Counted from the stretch's first letter, positions 30,451 through 43,055 are shown. The stretch: 64,000 nt of DNA from Vitis vinifera (GCF_030704535.1 NC_081819.1:20680001-20744000), one strand, 5' to 3'. Notes: a model not told the origin generated them from the sequence alone. Made by a program: numbers and translations.

Positions 30451-33086
30451 TTTCAATCTTAAAAATTCAACTACTCATTTTCTATTCGTTTAAAATATTG
30501 TTTTCGTCAAATAGCATTATTATTCTATATTTATTTATTTATTCTAATCGTTAAAGTTTAATTCTTCAGGACCCGACTTCCAAATCCAATTTCCAATCTC
30601 AAAAGCTCCACCATTCGTATACCGCCGTTTAATGATCATTCTCGTTATTAATGTTATCCCGTCCATTTACTTGTTCAGTTATTCATATGCCAAAGATCTC
30701 ATCTCTAAAAGTTCTTAAGCTTTCAATCTTTAAGTTCACATCTTCAATCTCTAAAATTCCATCTTTCGCAATTATTTACCTAATCTTTATTATTTCGCCA
30801 TCGTTGTTATTCCCTTCATTCGCTTGCTTACTCATCCACTTATCCACTCATTTAAAATCTCGAACTCTCAAATCATTTTCAAAATTCCGATCTCGTTCAA
30901 ATTCAATTTCTAAAATTCTCGTTCTCACATTCAACCTTTAAAAGTCTGATATTCAAATAATCTCCAAAACTCCAATTTACAAATAATCTCTAAGACTTCG
31001 ATTCTCAAATGAATTTCAAAAATCCAGTTTTCCTTCGAACAATTTTAATCCCTGTTTGGTGATGCATGTGATATGTTTTGTGCTCTATATTGTGCACTGA
31101 CTCAGCTTTTATGATAGCGCATTGCTCGTCCGTGGCCCAGGTACGCATCCATTCCTATTCTGGCCATTCTCTACGCATGTTCTGATTCCCATATGTACAT
31201 AATCGACTTAAGTATCCATTGATTTTCCTATTGATTGCCACGTCAGCTTCATTTTATTAGTAAAGACCCGACTTTAGGAACTTAGAGGGATGCTACGGTC
31301 TTTACTGTACCTTCCCGACAAGTAACCTGACCCTCGAACTCGATCCGATTTTTAGCAGATTACCTTTTTCAAAATGAGGAGTCATACTTAGGGTTTTCTT
31401 TCTTATTTTGTTTATCCTTTTTAAAAAATAAAACAAAAATAGGTAGCGACTTCGAATCATTTTTCCTAATCAATAAAATCATTTTTCAAATAAAAATCGA
31501 GTTCACCATCGAGTGGAAAATGCATGAGCCGAAATACGGGGTCCACAAAATGGCGACTCCACTGAGGATAGTCTTAGAGGGTCAAACTTGAACTTGAGAT
31601 GAAGCAAACATGGCATTTGATGAGTCGATCAGCGGGTACCCATATCTTGATTGCACATTAAGAGTTCCCGAGTTTTCATTTGGGACATTGGCACGTTGAT
31701 TGTGTTTGTTGATATCTTGATTGAGGATCTTGATACAACGATGTTTGTTTTTGTGCTTCATTGATATATTTGTTTGATTTGACATGTTGATTATGATGAT
31801 TTATTCGTCCTGATTGAGGATCCCGTGATAGCTATTTTCTTTGTGCTTCATTGCCATATTCGTTGGAAATATTGACATGTTGATTGCATTGATTACCTAT
31901 CTTGTTTCGTTTAGCATAGTGATTCCGATATTTGCCATGATTGTTTTGGTCACCTTGCATGTATAGATTCATTGTTAGCATGACGTATATCGATTGATTT
32001 GGCACGTTGATTCACTAGCTTGTATATTATATTGACCGTCTTTGAGCATGATGTTCGTATCGCCATTCATCCTGATTGTTATAGCTTTTGCGTGGGCATG
32101 AGTGATATATCCTGTACTCTGCTTGATTGCATGTTGCATGATTGCCCTTCTTCTGCGTGATTGCATGTCGCCTGTTTTTGTAGGCCGCATATATATCCCT
32201 TTACCTCTAACTCTCTTGGTTTCGATCATTCCTTTCATCCCGGTTCTCATTATTGCAAGTGTGAGACCTTCTGTGTGCTTGCTCTTTGACCGAGCCAGAG
32301 ATTAGGAGTAGGGTCTAGCGATGGGCTATATCGATGCACGGGAGCATTCTGGAGGAGAGCGACACTTTGATGTCGATTGGAGTCCGATCATTGAAGACCT
32401 GTATAGCTCGGAGCTAGGTTTCATGGATATTTGTGTGGCCAGTGTGTTTCCTTTTCCTTTTTAGCTTCCTAGGGTTATCGGATGCACCCACATAGTTCAC
32501 TGTGCACTATAGTTGGCTTTTGAGCGTTGAGAGTTTGAGAGGTTTCACCATAGGAAACCCCTTGGGATGTTGAGGTAGTGCATCTGTGGAGGTGATGACC
32601 ACCTTGCATGGAAGCGCCCTGTCTCTTCGGAGGCATGCAGAGGGTTGCATATCGTCGGAGAGTATGATCGCTTCTGCTAGGGATCTTTTAAAGTCCACCC
32701 ATATCCATTTAAAGCCACTTTCACCTCGTAGGTTGGACCGTAAATCATTTGATTAGGACTCCTTCCCTACACGTGGGTGCATCTGAGAGCTTTTAGAGCC
32801 TCTATGGTTATAGTTTGGATTCGGATGTTTTTTTTTTTTTTTTTTTTTGTCTCCAGTTGAGAGTGCATAGAGATCGGTGCGAGTTTGAGTACGGTCGGAT
32901 AGTTCGTATTCTTCTTGGATGCATTGCTCATTTTAGTTTAGATTATCATTCCTTTCGTACTTTCCCTATACCATATCCTCATTTTGCTTCTCATCTTGTC
33001 AGGATCGGATTTCGTTCACAGTCTGGATACACCCTCTTTGGGTCAGAGTAGAGGGGAGATTAGTCCGGTATTGCGAGAGATCGAGC

Positions 33087-35150
33087 ATGGATCAACAAGT
33101 TGTTATAGTGGATCAGTTTACGACTGCCATGTCTTCTATCCAGGAGGCTTTGGCTAGCCTTAGGCAGGAGATTAGCAGCCAACAGAGCAGACCGCCCATA
33201 GCCTAGGATGAGACTCTTCATGATTCGCTGCCACAGCCGCCGCCACCACCAGTGCCAACAGTGCCTCAGTCCTCACCTTATGTATTGCATGGGCATTCTG
33301 AGGTCGCTCCGCCCGCTGTTGTCCAGACCATTGTTGTTGATGACGCTCATGCGCGTATGGACCGCCTCGACAGTGTATGAGGCAAATGAGAGTGTTAGAT
33401 GGATAAGTTGTTTGGGATGATTTTGAGGGTATGCCGGTAGCCAGTTTGCCGGCTAAGTTTAGGATGCCAGACATCGAGAGATATACGGGCATTGGTTGTC
33501 CGCGCCTCCACCTCAGACTCTATAGCACAGTGATGAGGGCTCATGGTTTGGACGAGTCTCAGATGATTACTTTATTCCTACTATCTCTGAGTGGGGCAGC
33601 CCGGCGATGGTTCGTTTCTTTAGAGTCTTCACGACGCCGGACATGGGATGACTTGGCCCGGGAGTTCCTACGACAGTTTTCATTTAACACTGTCGTGGAT
33701 GTATCGAGGAGAAAGCTCGAGGCTCTTAGGCAGAGATCAGACGAGTCAATTTCTTCATTTATTTCCCACTAGCGCGGGAAGATTGCCGAGATCATGGATA
33801 GACCTTCGGAGAGAGATCAGATACAGATGGTCTTGAGGAGTTTACAATCCAGGATCACCAGGCACGTGGTCGAGGTATCGTTTGCAGATTTTGGTTCATT
33901 GGTTCTGGCTTTATACGATGTCAAGGACGGCATCTCGAGATGATTGTGGACAGATTCTTCCCCTAGTGATATTAAGGGGAAGAAGCCCTTTGTAGGACAG
34001 AGGTTAGTGGATGTGAGCGTCATTGGTTCTTCCAGTCAGGGGCCTCTCAGGTGCCATCAGCCGATCCCACAGCTTTCCGAGCCTCATTCTTCCTATGCAC
34101 TTCATCAGTACAGGCCACGAGCACCTCGTCTGGCTTATGATCAGTCTTATGTGCCGCAGACTTTGGCTTTGCCTTATTATGCCTCCCAGGGCATTGAGAG
34201 ATCCCTGGTTTCCTACATAACCACATGACAGCCATGCTATGCTGCTCAGTTCACTGCGAAACCCACAACGCCTTATTTCCGACCCAGAGCTCAGCAGACT
34301 TCTGCTTCATTTGCCTTGAGGACGCATGGGCAGTTCTCGCAGTTAGGCATGCCGTTGAGCCAGGCTCTTCGGAAGCTTACAGAGGCAGGGTTGTTGACTG
34401 CTCTCGCTCCTAGGCCGCTACCTCATCCGATTCCACCTCAATTCAGGATGGATTTGCACTGTGCATATCATCAGGGGCCTGGACACGAGACCGATCAGGG
34501 TTTAATACACTTGGATAAACCGAGTGTGACCACAAACTCGTTACCGACTCATACCACGCATGCAGTCCCTCCACCAGCCGATGGTATTCATTTCTTGGAC
34601 TTTGATGAGACCGACGACCACGTCCATATGTTGAGTGAGGACGATTTAGACCCAGAGCCCATCATGCCATATGTGATTTATGAGATGAGTGGGGTGACTC
34701 TAGGGCCTCGGATGCCTGCTCCATTTCGATTAGTTACCAAGGCGACGTCGGTGCAGGCTGCCACTGTTGTGCCATTGATTCTGCCACATTATAGCATTCG
34801 GGCGCCATTCATCTTGATCCCGGATGTTGAGGGGGTTCAGGCTCCACATGTTGATAATTCTCAAACTTTGGACGTTCAATATATTCTTCGAGGAGGTCGA
34901 GTGATGTGACAACCACCTCCTGCGGTAGCTAGGCCAGTTGAGGGTACATCTGCTCCCGAGGAGGTCAGAGTAGAGGACGATGAGATCTTGAGACAGCTAC
35001 AAAGCACTCAGGCTCGTATTTCCATCTGGAGCCTGTTGGTGTCCTCGAGTACTCACCGTGATGCTTTGATTCGAGCTTTGAGCCAGATCAGAATCGAGAC
35101 TACCGCATTTCCTGAGGGATTGATTCATATGATGACGGCCGGCAGGGCCA
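33087..35150 (+). pseudogene. Decayed gag of the gypsy element
   Basis: The frame opens at ATG 33087 (MDQQVVIVDQFTTAMSSIQE) but meets a TAG near 33204 and several further stops. The capsid-like core is clearest at 33431-33772, where PDIERYTGIGCPRLHLRLYS, MRAHGLDES, LSGAARRWFVSLESSRRRTW and EFLRQFSFNTVVDVSRRKLE are readable. It continues past stops (DRPSERDQIQMVLRSLQSRI). A proline-rich segment and FPEGLIHMMTAGRAT, which in relatives leads into the protease, come just before the deletion point at about 35152. It resembles a gag family I know from grape repeats. No CCHC knuckle, reverse transcriptase or integrase is present. Confidence 0.8.
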
Positions 35151-35189
35151 CATGCGGGGTCCACATTTATGTATCATTTAATTGGCATT

Positions 35190-35535
35190 AAAATTAATTA
35201 TTTCTCAAAAAACCAATAGAAAAATTCTTAAACAAGAGAAAAATACGAAAAAATATATTAATTCTTTTTTTCATCTTTAGTTTTATTATAAAAATATAAA
35301 AAAAGTCAAATATAATTAAAATTAATAAAAAAAGCTTTTATATTTTAAATTAATTAATATTTATATAAAAAATTCAAATTAGTGAAATAAATTTGAAGTA
35401 GGATACTAAAATAATTGATTATTTTTATTTTTATTTTTTAAATTTTCTTAACTCTTTTACTTCAACGTTTCATTATTATTTTTGTTCTCCCTCATTTTCT
35501 CATTATCTCGAACTTTATGAAACCAAACATAGCTT
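35190..35535 (-). repeat. AT-rich MITE-like sequence ending in ACCAAACATAGCT
   Basis: The right end carries the same 13-bp terminus as the element at 688-979. The AT-rich interior (blocks like AATATAATTAAAATTAATAAA) resembles elements near 260-560, 1245-1515 and 63394-63740. The left end is not sharply defined because it abuts the gypsy target site. Confidence 0.35.
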
Positions 35536-37657
35536 AAAAATAATGATTTTTTTTTAATTTATTTATTTTTGCCTTCTTCTCAATTTATATCAGTGTGGAC
35601 CCCGAAATTTGCTCGATGAGTTCTCACTCGATGGCGAAACTCGTTTTTTTTTTTATTTGATGAAAATTTGATTTTTAGAAAAAGACTTGGAGTCTCCACT
35701 TATTTTTGTTTTATTTTTTTTAAGGGAAAAACCAAATAAGAAAGAAAACCCTAAGTGTGACTCTTGAAGGAAAAAAACGGGTCTGTGAAAAACCAAGTCT
35801 AGGTCCGAGGGTCAGGTTACTTAATTGGGAAGGTACGATGGTGAACCGTAGCACCCCTCTAAGCCCGCATACGCACAACCTCTATTAAATGAATTGAGGA
35901 AATTGTGGCAATTAATTAATTAATTATGGATACCAAGAAAAATAATCAATATACAAGTCATGGTGAAAATTAATATGCACAAAAACAATGATGAAATCTA
36001 ATTACAAAAATACACAAAATAAATAATAAGAGAATTATGCAAAATGATATATTGAATTAAATAAATAAAAGATATTAAAAAAAGTTTTAAGGAAATTTCA
36101 AAGGATTTGATTAAAAATGATTTTGAATTAATGATTTCCATTTATTTACTTATAAAAAGAAATAATTTATTTTCTCAATTTCAGTTGTATTCAATTTTCA
36201 AAAAAAGCTATTTACACTTATTGTATCAAAAGAATTCATTACAAAATTTTAATTTGGGTACAAAAATTATTTTTTACTTGCTTTTATTGGAAAATAATGA
36301 ATTTTTATAATTTTATTTACAAAAGTATTTAGATTCATTTTCATTTAAAAGAGTGATTTTTATAAATTATTTAAAATGACTTAACTTTATTTGCAAAAGA
36401 AATTTTAATTAAAAAGAAAAACAAATATTTAAAATCTCTATTTCTAAAACACTTTTAATCTCATTAATTAAGGAAAAAAAAATTCATTTGAAAAAAATAT
36501 TTTTAGACAATTTTATTAAAAATTAATTTTTGGAACAATTTTTGGACAATTTTTATTAAACAAAGAATTTTTTTTAACAATGTCATTAAAAACAATTTTT
36601 CGAATTCTATTAAAAACAATTTTTTTTTGGATTTTTCTAAATGCATTTTTCTGAATTTTTATAAATAATGAAAAAATATTTCTTTTATTAAAAAGAATAT
36701 TTTAAAATTAGTATTTTATTAGAACATATTTACTGAATTTTTCCGCTCATTTAAATAAAATTTCTAATTTGTTTGATGTTCAATTCTGTACACACTTAAT
36801 AAATACATACGAATATTTACACAAACTAATAAAAATAAAATCAAATAAAAGTGAAAAATAAAATATGTGCCCAAATAAACTTATAACAAGCTCCACGTGT
36901 CATCAATTTATATTCAGCCAATGAGATTACAGAGTGGGTCCATGCAAAAACAAGAATAACACAGATGTAAATATCCAGAGATGTATAAAATTGCACACAA
37001 ATATTCAAACCCAAATTCCAATTTCAAATTAGTCCCATAAATTTTGTCAATTAAAATGAGCCCAAATTACTATAGGTCTTAACCTAGAACATCCAAATTA
37101 ATAACAAAAAAATACAAACACAATCAACCAAACCTAAAATTGGATAAATTAAAATAAATTATACTAGACCTAAATTTAATATTTCATAATCTGAGCCTAG
37201 TTTAATATACACCACAATTGTCCCATGTCCAAATTAAACAATTCAAATTGACCAAGTTCATATCAAACATTCAAATAATTCAACAAATCCCACCCACATT
37301 ATGGGTCCCAAAATTCACATCAATTAACAAGCCCACATAAAAAAAAAAAGAAAATACATGGTCAAAAGAAATAATATTTCAAATTCAATCCAATAAGCCC
37401 AAACAAATAACAACTTAACAATAGACCAAGTTCAAATAAATAATATGCAATTGATATAATCCAAATATCTCCAAATTAATCACTAAATACAATATACCCA
37501 CAAACCCAAATTAACAAATTTCAAATTAATTCACTAACAATAAATTAAATCAAACTATGTATTAATCTACCCACAATAAATTAACCCCAAATTTCATATT
37601 AATTCAACAATCCAAATTTCACAAACAATAATTACTATTAAAATAAAATAAAATAAC

Positions 37658-37702
37658 AATAATAATAATAATAATAATAATGATAATAATAATAATAATA
37701 AT
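37658..37702. repeat. AAT microsatellite
   Basis: Uninterrupted and once-interrupted AAT/ATA triplets within the reverse-oriented LTR. Confidence 0.9.
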
Positions 37703-38061
37703 GGAAAATAAGTGATACGGGAAGTGAGATAATGAGAGAAAAGGGAGGAGGTCGTCGGTCGACAGGTGATCTTGCCAAAAATAGTGGATGATTTTTTTGG
37801 GAATCACAAATAAAATAAAATAAAATAAATTGAAATAAAAATAATAAAAAAATAAATAAAAATGGAAGAGCTGTCGGGTGTTTTTGGGGGAAGAAGAAAA
37901 AGGAAAAAATAAAAAATAAAAAATAAAAATGGGGGTAGGCTCTCTTGGGAAAACAGGAGGAGAAAAACTAAAAAAGAAAAAAAAAATGGAGAATAATGGA
38001 GGGGGCTGGCTGGGAAGAAGAAGAGGAATGGAGGAAGAAAAGAAGAGAGGAGGGAAAAAAT

Positions 38062-38095
38062 CCCCCCGGGGGGGGGGGGGGGGGGGTCGGGGGCC
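38062..38095 (+). repeat. C6-G19 homopolymer tract followed by G-rich sequence
   Basis: Six C are followed directly by 19 G (38068-38086), then TCGGGGGCCC. It lies in a purine-rich stretch (about 37985-38215). It could form a G-quadruplex. Homopolymers of this length are also prone to assembly error. Confidence 0.85.
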
Positions 38096-38500
38096 CAAAT
38101 AGGGAGAAAAAAAAAATGGGGGGAAAGGAAAGTGGGGTGGGGCCGGCCGTGTGGGAAGAAAGAAGAAATGGGTGGGGTGAGAAAAAAAGGAAGAGAGAGG
38201 AGAGAGAAAAAAAATTAATAAAATAAAATAAAATTATAATAATATAATAATAATAATAAAAAATAATAATTCATAAAAAAATAAATACTAAAAATTAAAA
38301 GACGAGTAAACCTAAAATAACACGTGTAATCGAAATTTAAAATTTGATTTAAAATTAATATAAAAATAAAATTAGAATAAATTTTAAGGTTTATAACCAG
38401 TATTTTTAAAAAAAATAATATTTTCTTTTAATAAATAGTTTAACAAATATAAAATATAATAAAGGAAAAACAGTACAATCCTAAGTACATATCTAACTAA

Positions 38501-40231
38501 AAAAAACAGCCAAAAGAAAAAAAAAATTATTCTGCTATTTTGTTTCTCAAATCAGGAGAACCGTCATACATCTAAACCCACACGAAAAATTAAGAACAAC
38601 TTAGAAAAAAAATATTTTTATAATTTTAATTGACATGAACTCATTAACAAACAAATTTGTCTAGCTCAATTGGCTGCACCGTCAATTCATTATTGAAATC
38701 ACTGGGTGAATCTCTAATTTCCTATGTAGTAATGCTAGCATTTTATATTTGAATTGGTGGCTTCACTTTCTTTAAATATGAAGAAGAAAATTACAACATA
38801 TACAAAAAATAAAAACAGGTTAAATTATTTGGTAAACTAATATCTTAACATGATAATTCTTATGTAAAATGTAAAAAATTTTGTACAAAAACTGTAAACT
38901 TAGTTTATATCATTAAAAATTAATTTTTTTATAAACTTAGTTTATCTACTTAAAAATTATTTTCAAAACTTATAAAATTTAAAAATTAATTTTTTATAAA
39001 CTTAGTTTATCTACTTAAAAATTATTTTCAAAACTTATAAAATTAAGGAAATAATTAGTATTTAAAAATGGTTACATTTTCAATGTAAAGCTGTTTTTTT
39101 ATATAAAAATTATTATTATTTTCGATTTAAAAAATATAAAACAAAGAAAGACCAAATTTATTTATTTATTTAGGTGTATTAGAGCTATAGTCAATGCTTT
39201 TAAAAAAGTTGATAAATTAACTCTAAAAGTGATTGTCGTTAATGAAAATGTAAGACAAATAAGTTTCGAACTTTTGTAAAAAAATAATTTTACTTGATAT
39301 AATAATAGATCCATGAAGAATTTATTAAAAAGATTTGTTAGAATAAATATATAAAGAGTTAATTAAATAGATTAGTTAGAGGACATCAATAAATAAAAGC
39401 AATATTACGAGGGTATTATGGGAAAAAAGTCTACAAATATTTATACTTTCATATATACTAACTATAATAAGAGGACTGTGCATGTGAGGGAGGAGTGCAG
39501 ATAAGTGATGTTTTTCTAAAATTACTTTAATTTTTTTTTTTATTTCAATACGTTTTTTAATCATTTAAATTATTAATTTTCTATTAATCAATACTTCAAA
39601 TAAATCCTTTAAATAAAAATTTATTATGATAACCCTAGAAATTGGATTTGAACAATATAAATAATTTAATGTTTGAAAATGATTTTTAATAATAACTAAC
39701 TAGGTTATCATTACGGTAAAAGTTGAACCAACGTATGAATTTATTTTTATAGTATTTTTAATTTTTTTAATAATTATTATTTTAAATAAATTCTTTAAAT
39801 TGAATAAAAGATGAAACAATATATGTATTTGTTATTTTATAGTTACCTAGATGGTTAGTTTTCTGCTAACTACTGTTTTAAATAATTTTCCAATGTAATA
39901 ATAATTATTAAGAATAAATAAAATGATATTTTAAAGCTTATATTTTACAAAGTCAAGAATGACACTAATACAAAGTAATACGGTACAAATAATTATTAAA
40001 TATTTAAAATTAATAAATTAATTTTTAGACATTAAATTATTAATATTTTATGAATATCATCTTTACTTTTATTATAATTAATTTGATCTAATGATCTACC
40101 AACCAAGAACCCTCTGATTAATCCATACAGCCTACCAATAACCCCACAATTAATTCATACAGCCTATCAACAACCCCCGAACTAATTCAGACAGCCTTAT
40201 TTATTTCTACATGTCTTTCACACAACAGTTG
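38501..40231. other. AT-rich spacer upstream of pseudogene C
   Basis: No gene seen. At about 38525-38580 it matches DNA upstream of gene B (CTATTTTGTTT, TCAAAT, AGAACC, TCATACAT), so the flank was duplicated with the gene. A short AT-rich direct repeat occurs near 38925-39050 (TTTTTTATAAACTTAGTTTA appears twice). Confidence 0.5.
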
Positions 40232-40455
40232 GGAGGTCAAATATTTCAATATCTCAAGTTCTCAGCCATAAAGCCGGTCGAAAAAATCTTATCAAAATGA
40301 ATTTAAATCATATCACTGGGCGCATGCCATGAATAGTAATCAGCAACAACCTTCCTATTCATTCAAGTATGTAGGACAACTACTATATATGTACTTACAC
40401 AATGCTTTACGTTCCAATATAATTTCAGTCTCATCTACAAGCTAAGCTGAGTGTC
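40232..40455 (+). promoter_or_regulatory. Upstream block of pseudogene C, homologous to B and E
   Basis: Shares GGTCAAATATTTCAA, AATTTAAATCAT or AATTGATGTAAATCAT, ACAACCTTCCT, and TTCCAATATAATTTCAGTCT just before the ATG with the corresponding regions of B and, in part, E. Regulatory content is inferred only from position and conservation. Confidence 0.5.
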
Positions 40456-43055
40456 ATGGAGCCTGTCGATGATCTGGAATCGAGACAGCAAGCTCTAGAG
40501 CCTATTCAAACAAAGAGGTCCGCAGCAAGAGAAGTAGAAGGAAATGGCGAAAAACCTGAGGATATAGAAGAATTATTATTAGAAGAAGAAGAAGCTCTGA
40601 GTCCAGTTGCTCGAATTTTTCATGAACCTTGCTTGAATGTCTATGTCTTAGCCATTTCTGGGTTCAAAACCAGAATCGATGTTGATGTTGTCAAAGCCAA
40701 TTTGGGACACACTCTACTTAAGCACCCTCGTTTCTCTAGCTTGCAGGTATGAAAAATAGATATAGGATGAGTCAGTTAAGCTTTTGGGTAAATTAATATC
40801 TTGGCATTATATATATAAAATCGAAGCTTGTTTTACATAAGGTTTTATTTGAATACATTTCTTATATTTTGCTTTTAAAAAATAAAACCCTCACCTCTTG
40901 TACAAAAAAAGTTAAAAAATTTAAGTTAGTAAAAAAATTTTAACTTAAAAACTAATACATTTCCGACATAATCATATGAGAGTATGTCTCGTTTTCATGC
41001 GTAAAAAAATTACTATTATTTTCTATTTCTATAATAGAAGATAGGAAGTGTATCCAAGAAGATATTAAAGTTTTTATTTATTCATCCAATCTACAATTCG
41101 AAAGAAGGTTCAGCATTAGATTAAGGTGGTGCTTGTTTTTTTGTTGAATAAAAAGAACTAAAATATTTTATTTTTCTTGTTTAATTAAAAGTAACATATC
41201 GATATCAATCAATATAACTAAAATGAACTTGTTATTAATAAGTTTAGTTTAATCATATTGATTGATATCAATTACTTTCAATTGAATAGAAAAAAATAAA
41301 AATATTTCATTTTTTTATTTAGTAGAAAAACAAAAACTACGAGATCTATTAAAGTTATAGTTTGTATGTGTTACTATCTTAAAACTTGTAAATTAATTGG
41401 TAACTTAACTCTAAAAGTCATTGTACCTATTTCTTAACTTTTATAGATTTTTTATTTATTAAAAATATAGGCATTGTTATCAAATTAAATTGGAAATTTT
41501 TAATATTATTTCATATAAAACTTTAGTAAGTTACAATATCATCAATAATTCTCTACAAATTAGTATTCTTTTGCAACTCATTATATTTTACGAATTTTAG
41601 AAGTGCGTTTACCAGTTTATTCTTTTATATTATTATCTCGATTAGGTAAAGGACGTGAGAAAAGGAGAGATGAAATGGGTTCATACAAAGGTGGACTAGC
41701 TTGGACAAGCATGTGATAGTACCAAGACTCCACCACACCATTGATTCACCAGACAAGACTGTGGAAGACTACATCTCCAATCTCAGTAAAACCTCCATAG
41801 ACTTCTCTAAGCCTCTTTGGGAGCTTCATATTCTCAACATCAAGACCTCGGATGCCGAGTCTATCGTTGTTCTCCGAATCCACCACTCCCTGGGTGACGG
41901 CATGTCCCTCATGTCTCTTGTCCTCGCTTGCACCCGTCAAATCTCAAACCCGGAGGCTCTCCCAACTTTGCCACTAAAGAAGACCTCGAATCCTGATCCG
42001 GTAAACTCTGGCAGGATTTGGTGGACAATTCAACTGATTTGGAATACTATTATAGATGTTTTGATGTTTGTGGCCACAACGCTCTTCCTGAAGGATACCA
42101 AGACGCCACTCAACAGTGGCCGGAAAAAGGGAGGTGTGGTTGGGCCAAGGAGGTTTGTTTATCGAACCGTTAGCCTTGATATTAAACTAATCAAGAATGG
42201 GATGAAAACTGTAAGTTGATTCCATAAACTGGTTCGACCCTTTAACTTTCCTTGTATACTTGTGCTTTAATTAGAAACTTAATACAAGATTTATTTTTTT
42301 AAAATAAGACATGACGGAAATATATAACAATGTAAATTTATGTTTTAATAAAGAAGGTTGTGTGTTTTGGGGCATTGCAGACTATTAACGATGTTGTAAT
42401 GGGAGTGTCACTGGCTGGTCTTTCTCGATATCTCAATAGAAGATATGGTAAGCTTCCATTAATTCTCTGTTCAATTTCTTTGCCTATCGAGCCATTGTAT
42501 ACAAGCTTACAAGTTACAGCCAACTATGTATATAATTTTGTACCAATTGGGAATTTTGGAAGAAAGCTATATAAATAATTTTTAAACTATATGAGTAGAA
42601 ATATTTTCTATTCATTGCAGGTGAGGCCAAGGAAGATAAAGGAGCCACAGAAAAGAAAAATAATCTTCCTAAGAATATTCGCCTTAGGGCAACTCTTATC
42701 ATGAATGTAAGACCATCATCAGGGATCCATGTGAGTGACTTTCTTATTGAATTTGAAAGAATATTTGTAGGAAAATCTGGCTGCTGTGTAGCCAACTGAA
42801 AGATATATTATAGATTTATTCATCATGAAATTTCATGGTAACTAGGGTTTAGCTGAGATGATGGAGAAGGGGTCCAAAGCGAAATGGGGAACTAAGATTG
42901 GATTTGTGCTCCTCCCCTTCAACATTGCCTTACAGGATGACCCTTTAGATTATGTTCGCCAAATAAAAGCTGCAATCGATCGAAAGAAGCATTCTCATGA
43001 AGCTATGCTCACATTTTTTATTATTAAGATGGTTCTCAAATTATTTGGCACTAAG
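40456..43055 (+). pseudogene. WSD1-like acyltransferase pseudogene C (exons 1-5, frameshifted)
   Basis: Exons 1 to 5 are present with good splice sites: 40456-40746, 41646-42210, 42381-42447, 42621-42730, 42846-43055. Exon 2 carries a 4-bp insertion (TAGC at 41697-41700, compared with B and E) that creates an in-frame TAG and shifts the frame about 18 codons into the exon, before the HHSLGDG motif. Exon 2 also lacks one codon early in the exon and one Asp codon near its end (SLDDIK reduced to SLDIK); both losses keep the frame. Exons 6 and 7 do not follow; the sequence diverges soon after 43055. Exons 3, 4 and 5 remain open, so loss appears recent. Exon 1 has a LEU-rich insertion (EELLLEEEE) not in B or E. 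A transcript could at best give a short N-terminal peptide. Confidence 0.9.
41128..41342. repeat. Foldback element (long hairpin) in intron 1 of C
   Basis: The left arm (about 41128-41222: GCTTGTTTTTTTGTTGAATA, then ATATCGATATCAATCAATAT) is matched by an imperfect reverse complement in the right arm (about 41246-41342), leaving a short loop. Introns 1 of B (205 bp) and E (177 bp) lack it, while C has 899 bp, so it came in with, or as part of, an insertion between about 40910 and 41600. Confidence 0.75.

Larger units (their letters stand above)
27365..31547 (+). repeat. Very long (4.2 kb) 5' LTR of the gypsy element
   Basis: TG...CA boundaries, with the left end at the target duplication and the right end 3 bp before the primer-binding site. 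The LTR contains a purine-rich tract (about 27555-27690), a GC-rich segment (28060-28600) with chance open frames, and a motif around GGGCTTGCCCATG repeated at about 28708 and 28787. It also holds a long tandem array (about 29240-30450) and a 3' part close to the opposite-strand LTR at 35594. Open frames such as 28135-28593 have no recognisable domain and overlap open frames in other phases, so I do not call genes. Confidence 0.82.
27365..35165 (+). mobile_element. Truncated Tat/Ogre-like Ty3/gypsy LTR retrotransposon
   Basis: The left border is TTTAT|TGTAGACCCC (LTR start at 27365) and the right border is CGGGGTCCACA|TTTAT (end at 35165). The 5-bp duplication TTTAT at 27360-27364 and 35166-35170 shows both outer ends survive. 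The 5' LTR ends at 31547 in the same GGGGTCCACA. A primer-binding site follows at about 31551-31568 (TGGCGACTCCACTGAGGA), a type I associate with Tat/Ogre elements. A non-coding leader runs to 33086, then comes a decayed gag (33087 to about 35150). Immediately after the gag end and the start of the protease region, the sequence jumps to the last 10 or so bases of the LTR, so pol and almost all of the 3' LTR are deleted. It is non-functional. Confidence 0.88.
35594..38500 (-). repeat. Related gypsy LTR in reverse orientation, right border unclear
   Basis: The sequence starting TGTGGACCCCGAAATTTGCT at 35594 is the reverse complement of the type of LTR end found at 31547. Homology is extensive: AAGAAAGAAAACCCTAAGTG, GAGGGTCAGGTTACTT, GGGAAGGTAC, CCTCTAAG all match in order. 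No internal coding region, primer-binding site or second LTR follows, so it is a solo or fragmentary LTR. The other end should lie before about 38525, where the DNA resumes similarity to the upstream region of gene B, but I cannot see a TG...CA border or a target duplication. Part of the interior is purine-rich with simple repeats. Confidence 0.7.

Noticed and set aside
32815..33051. 78-codon frame starting in a poly-T run
   Set aside because: It lies in the untranslated leader of the gypsy element and begins with homopolymer-coded Phe residues; no known domain.
37619..38098. 159-codon minus-strand frame rich in Phe, Pro and Ile
   Set aside because: It is the translation of purine-rich and AAT simple repeats within an LTR.
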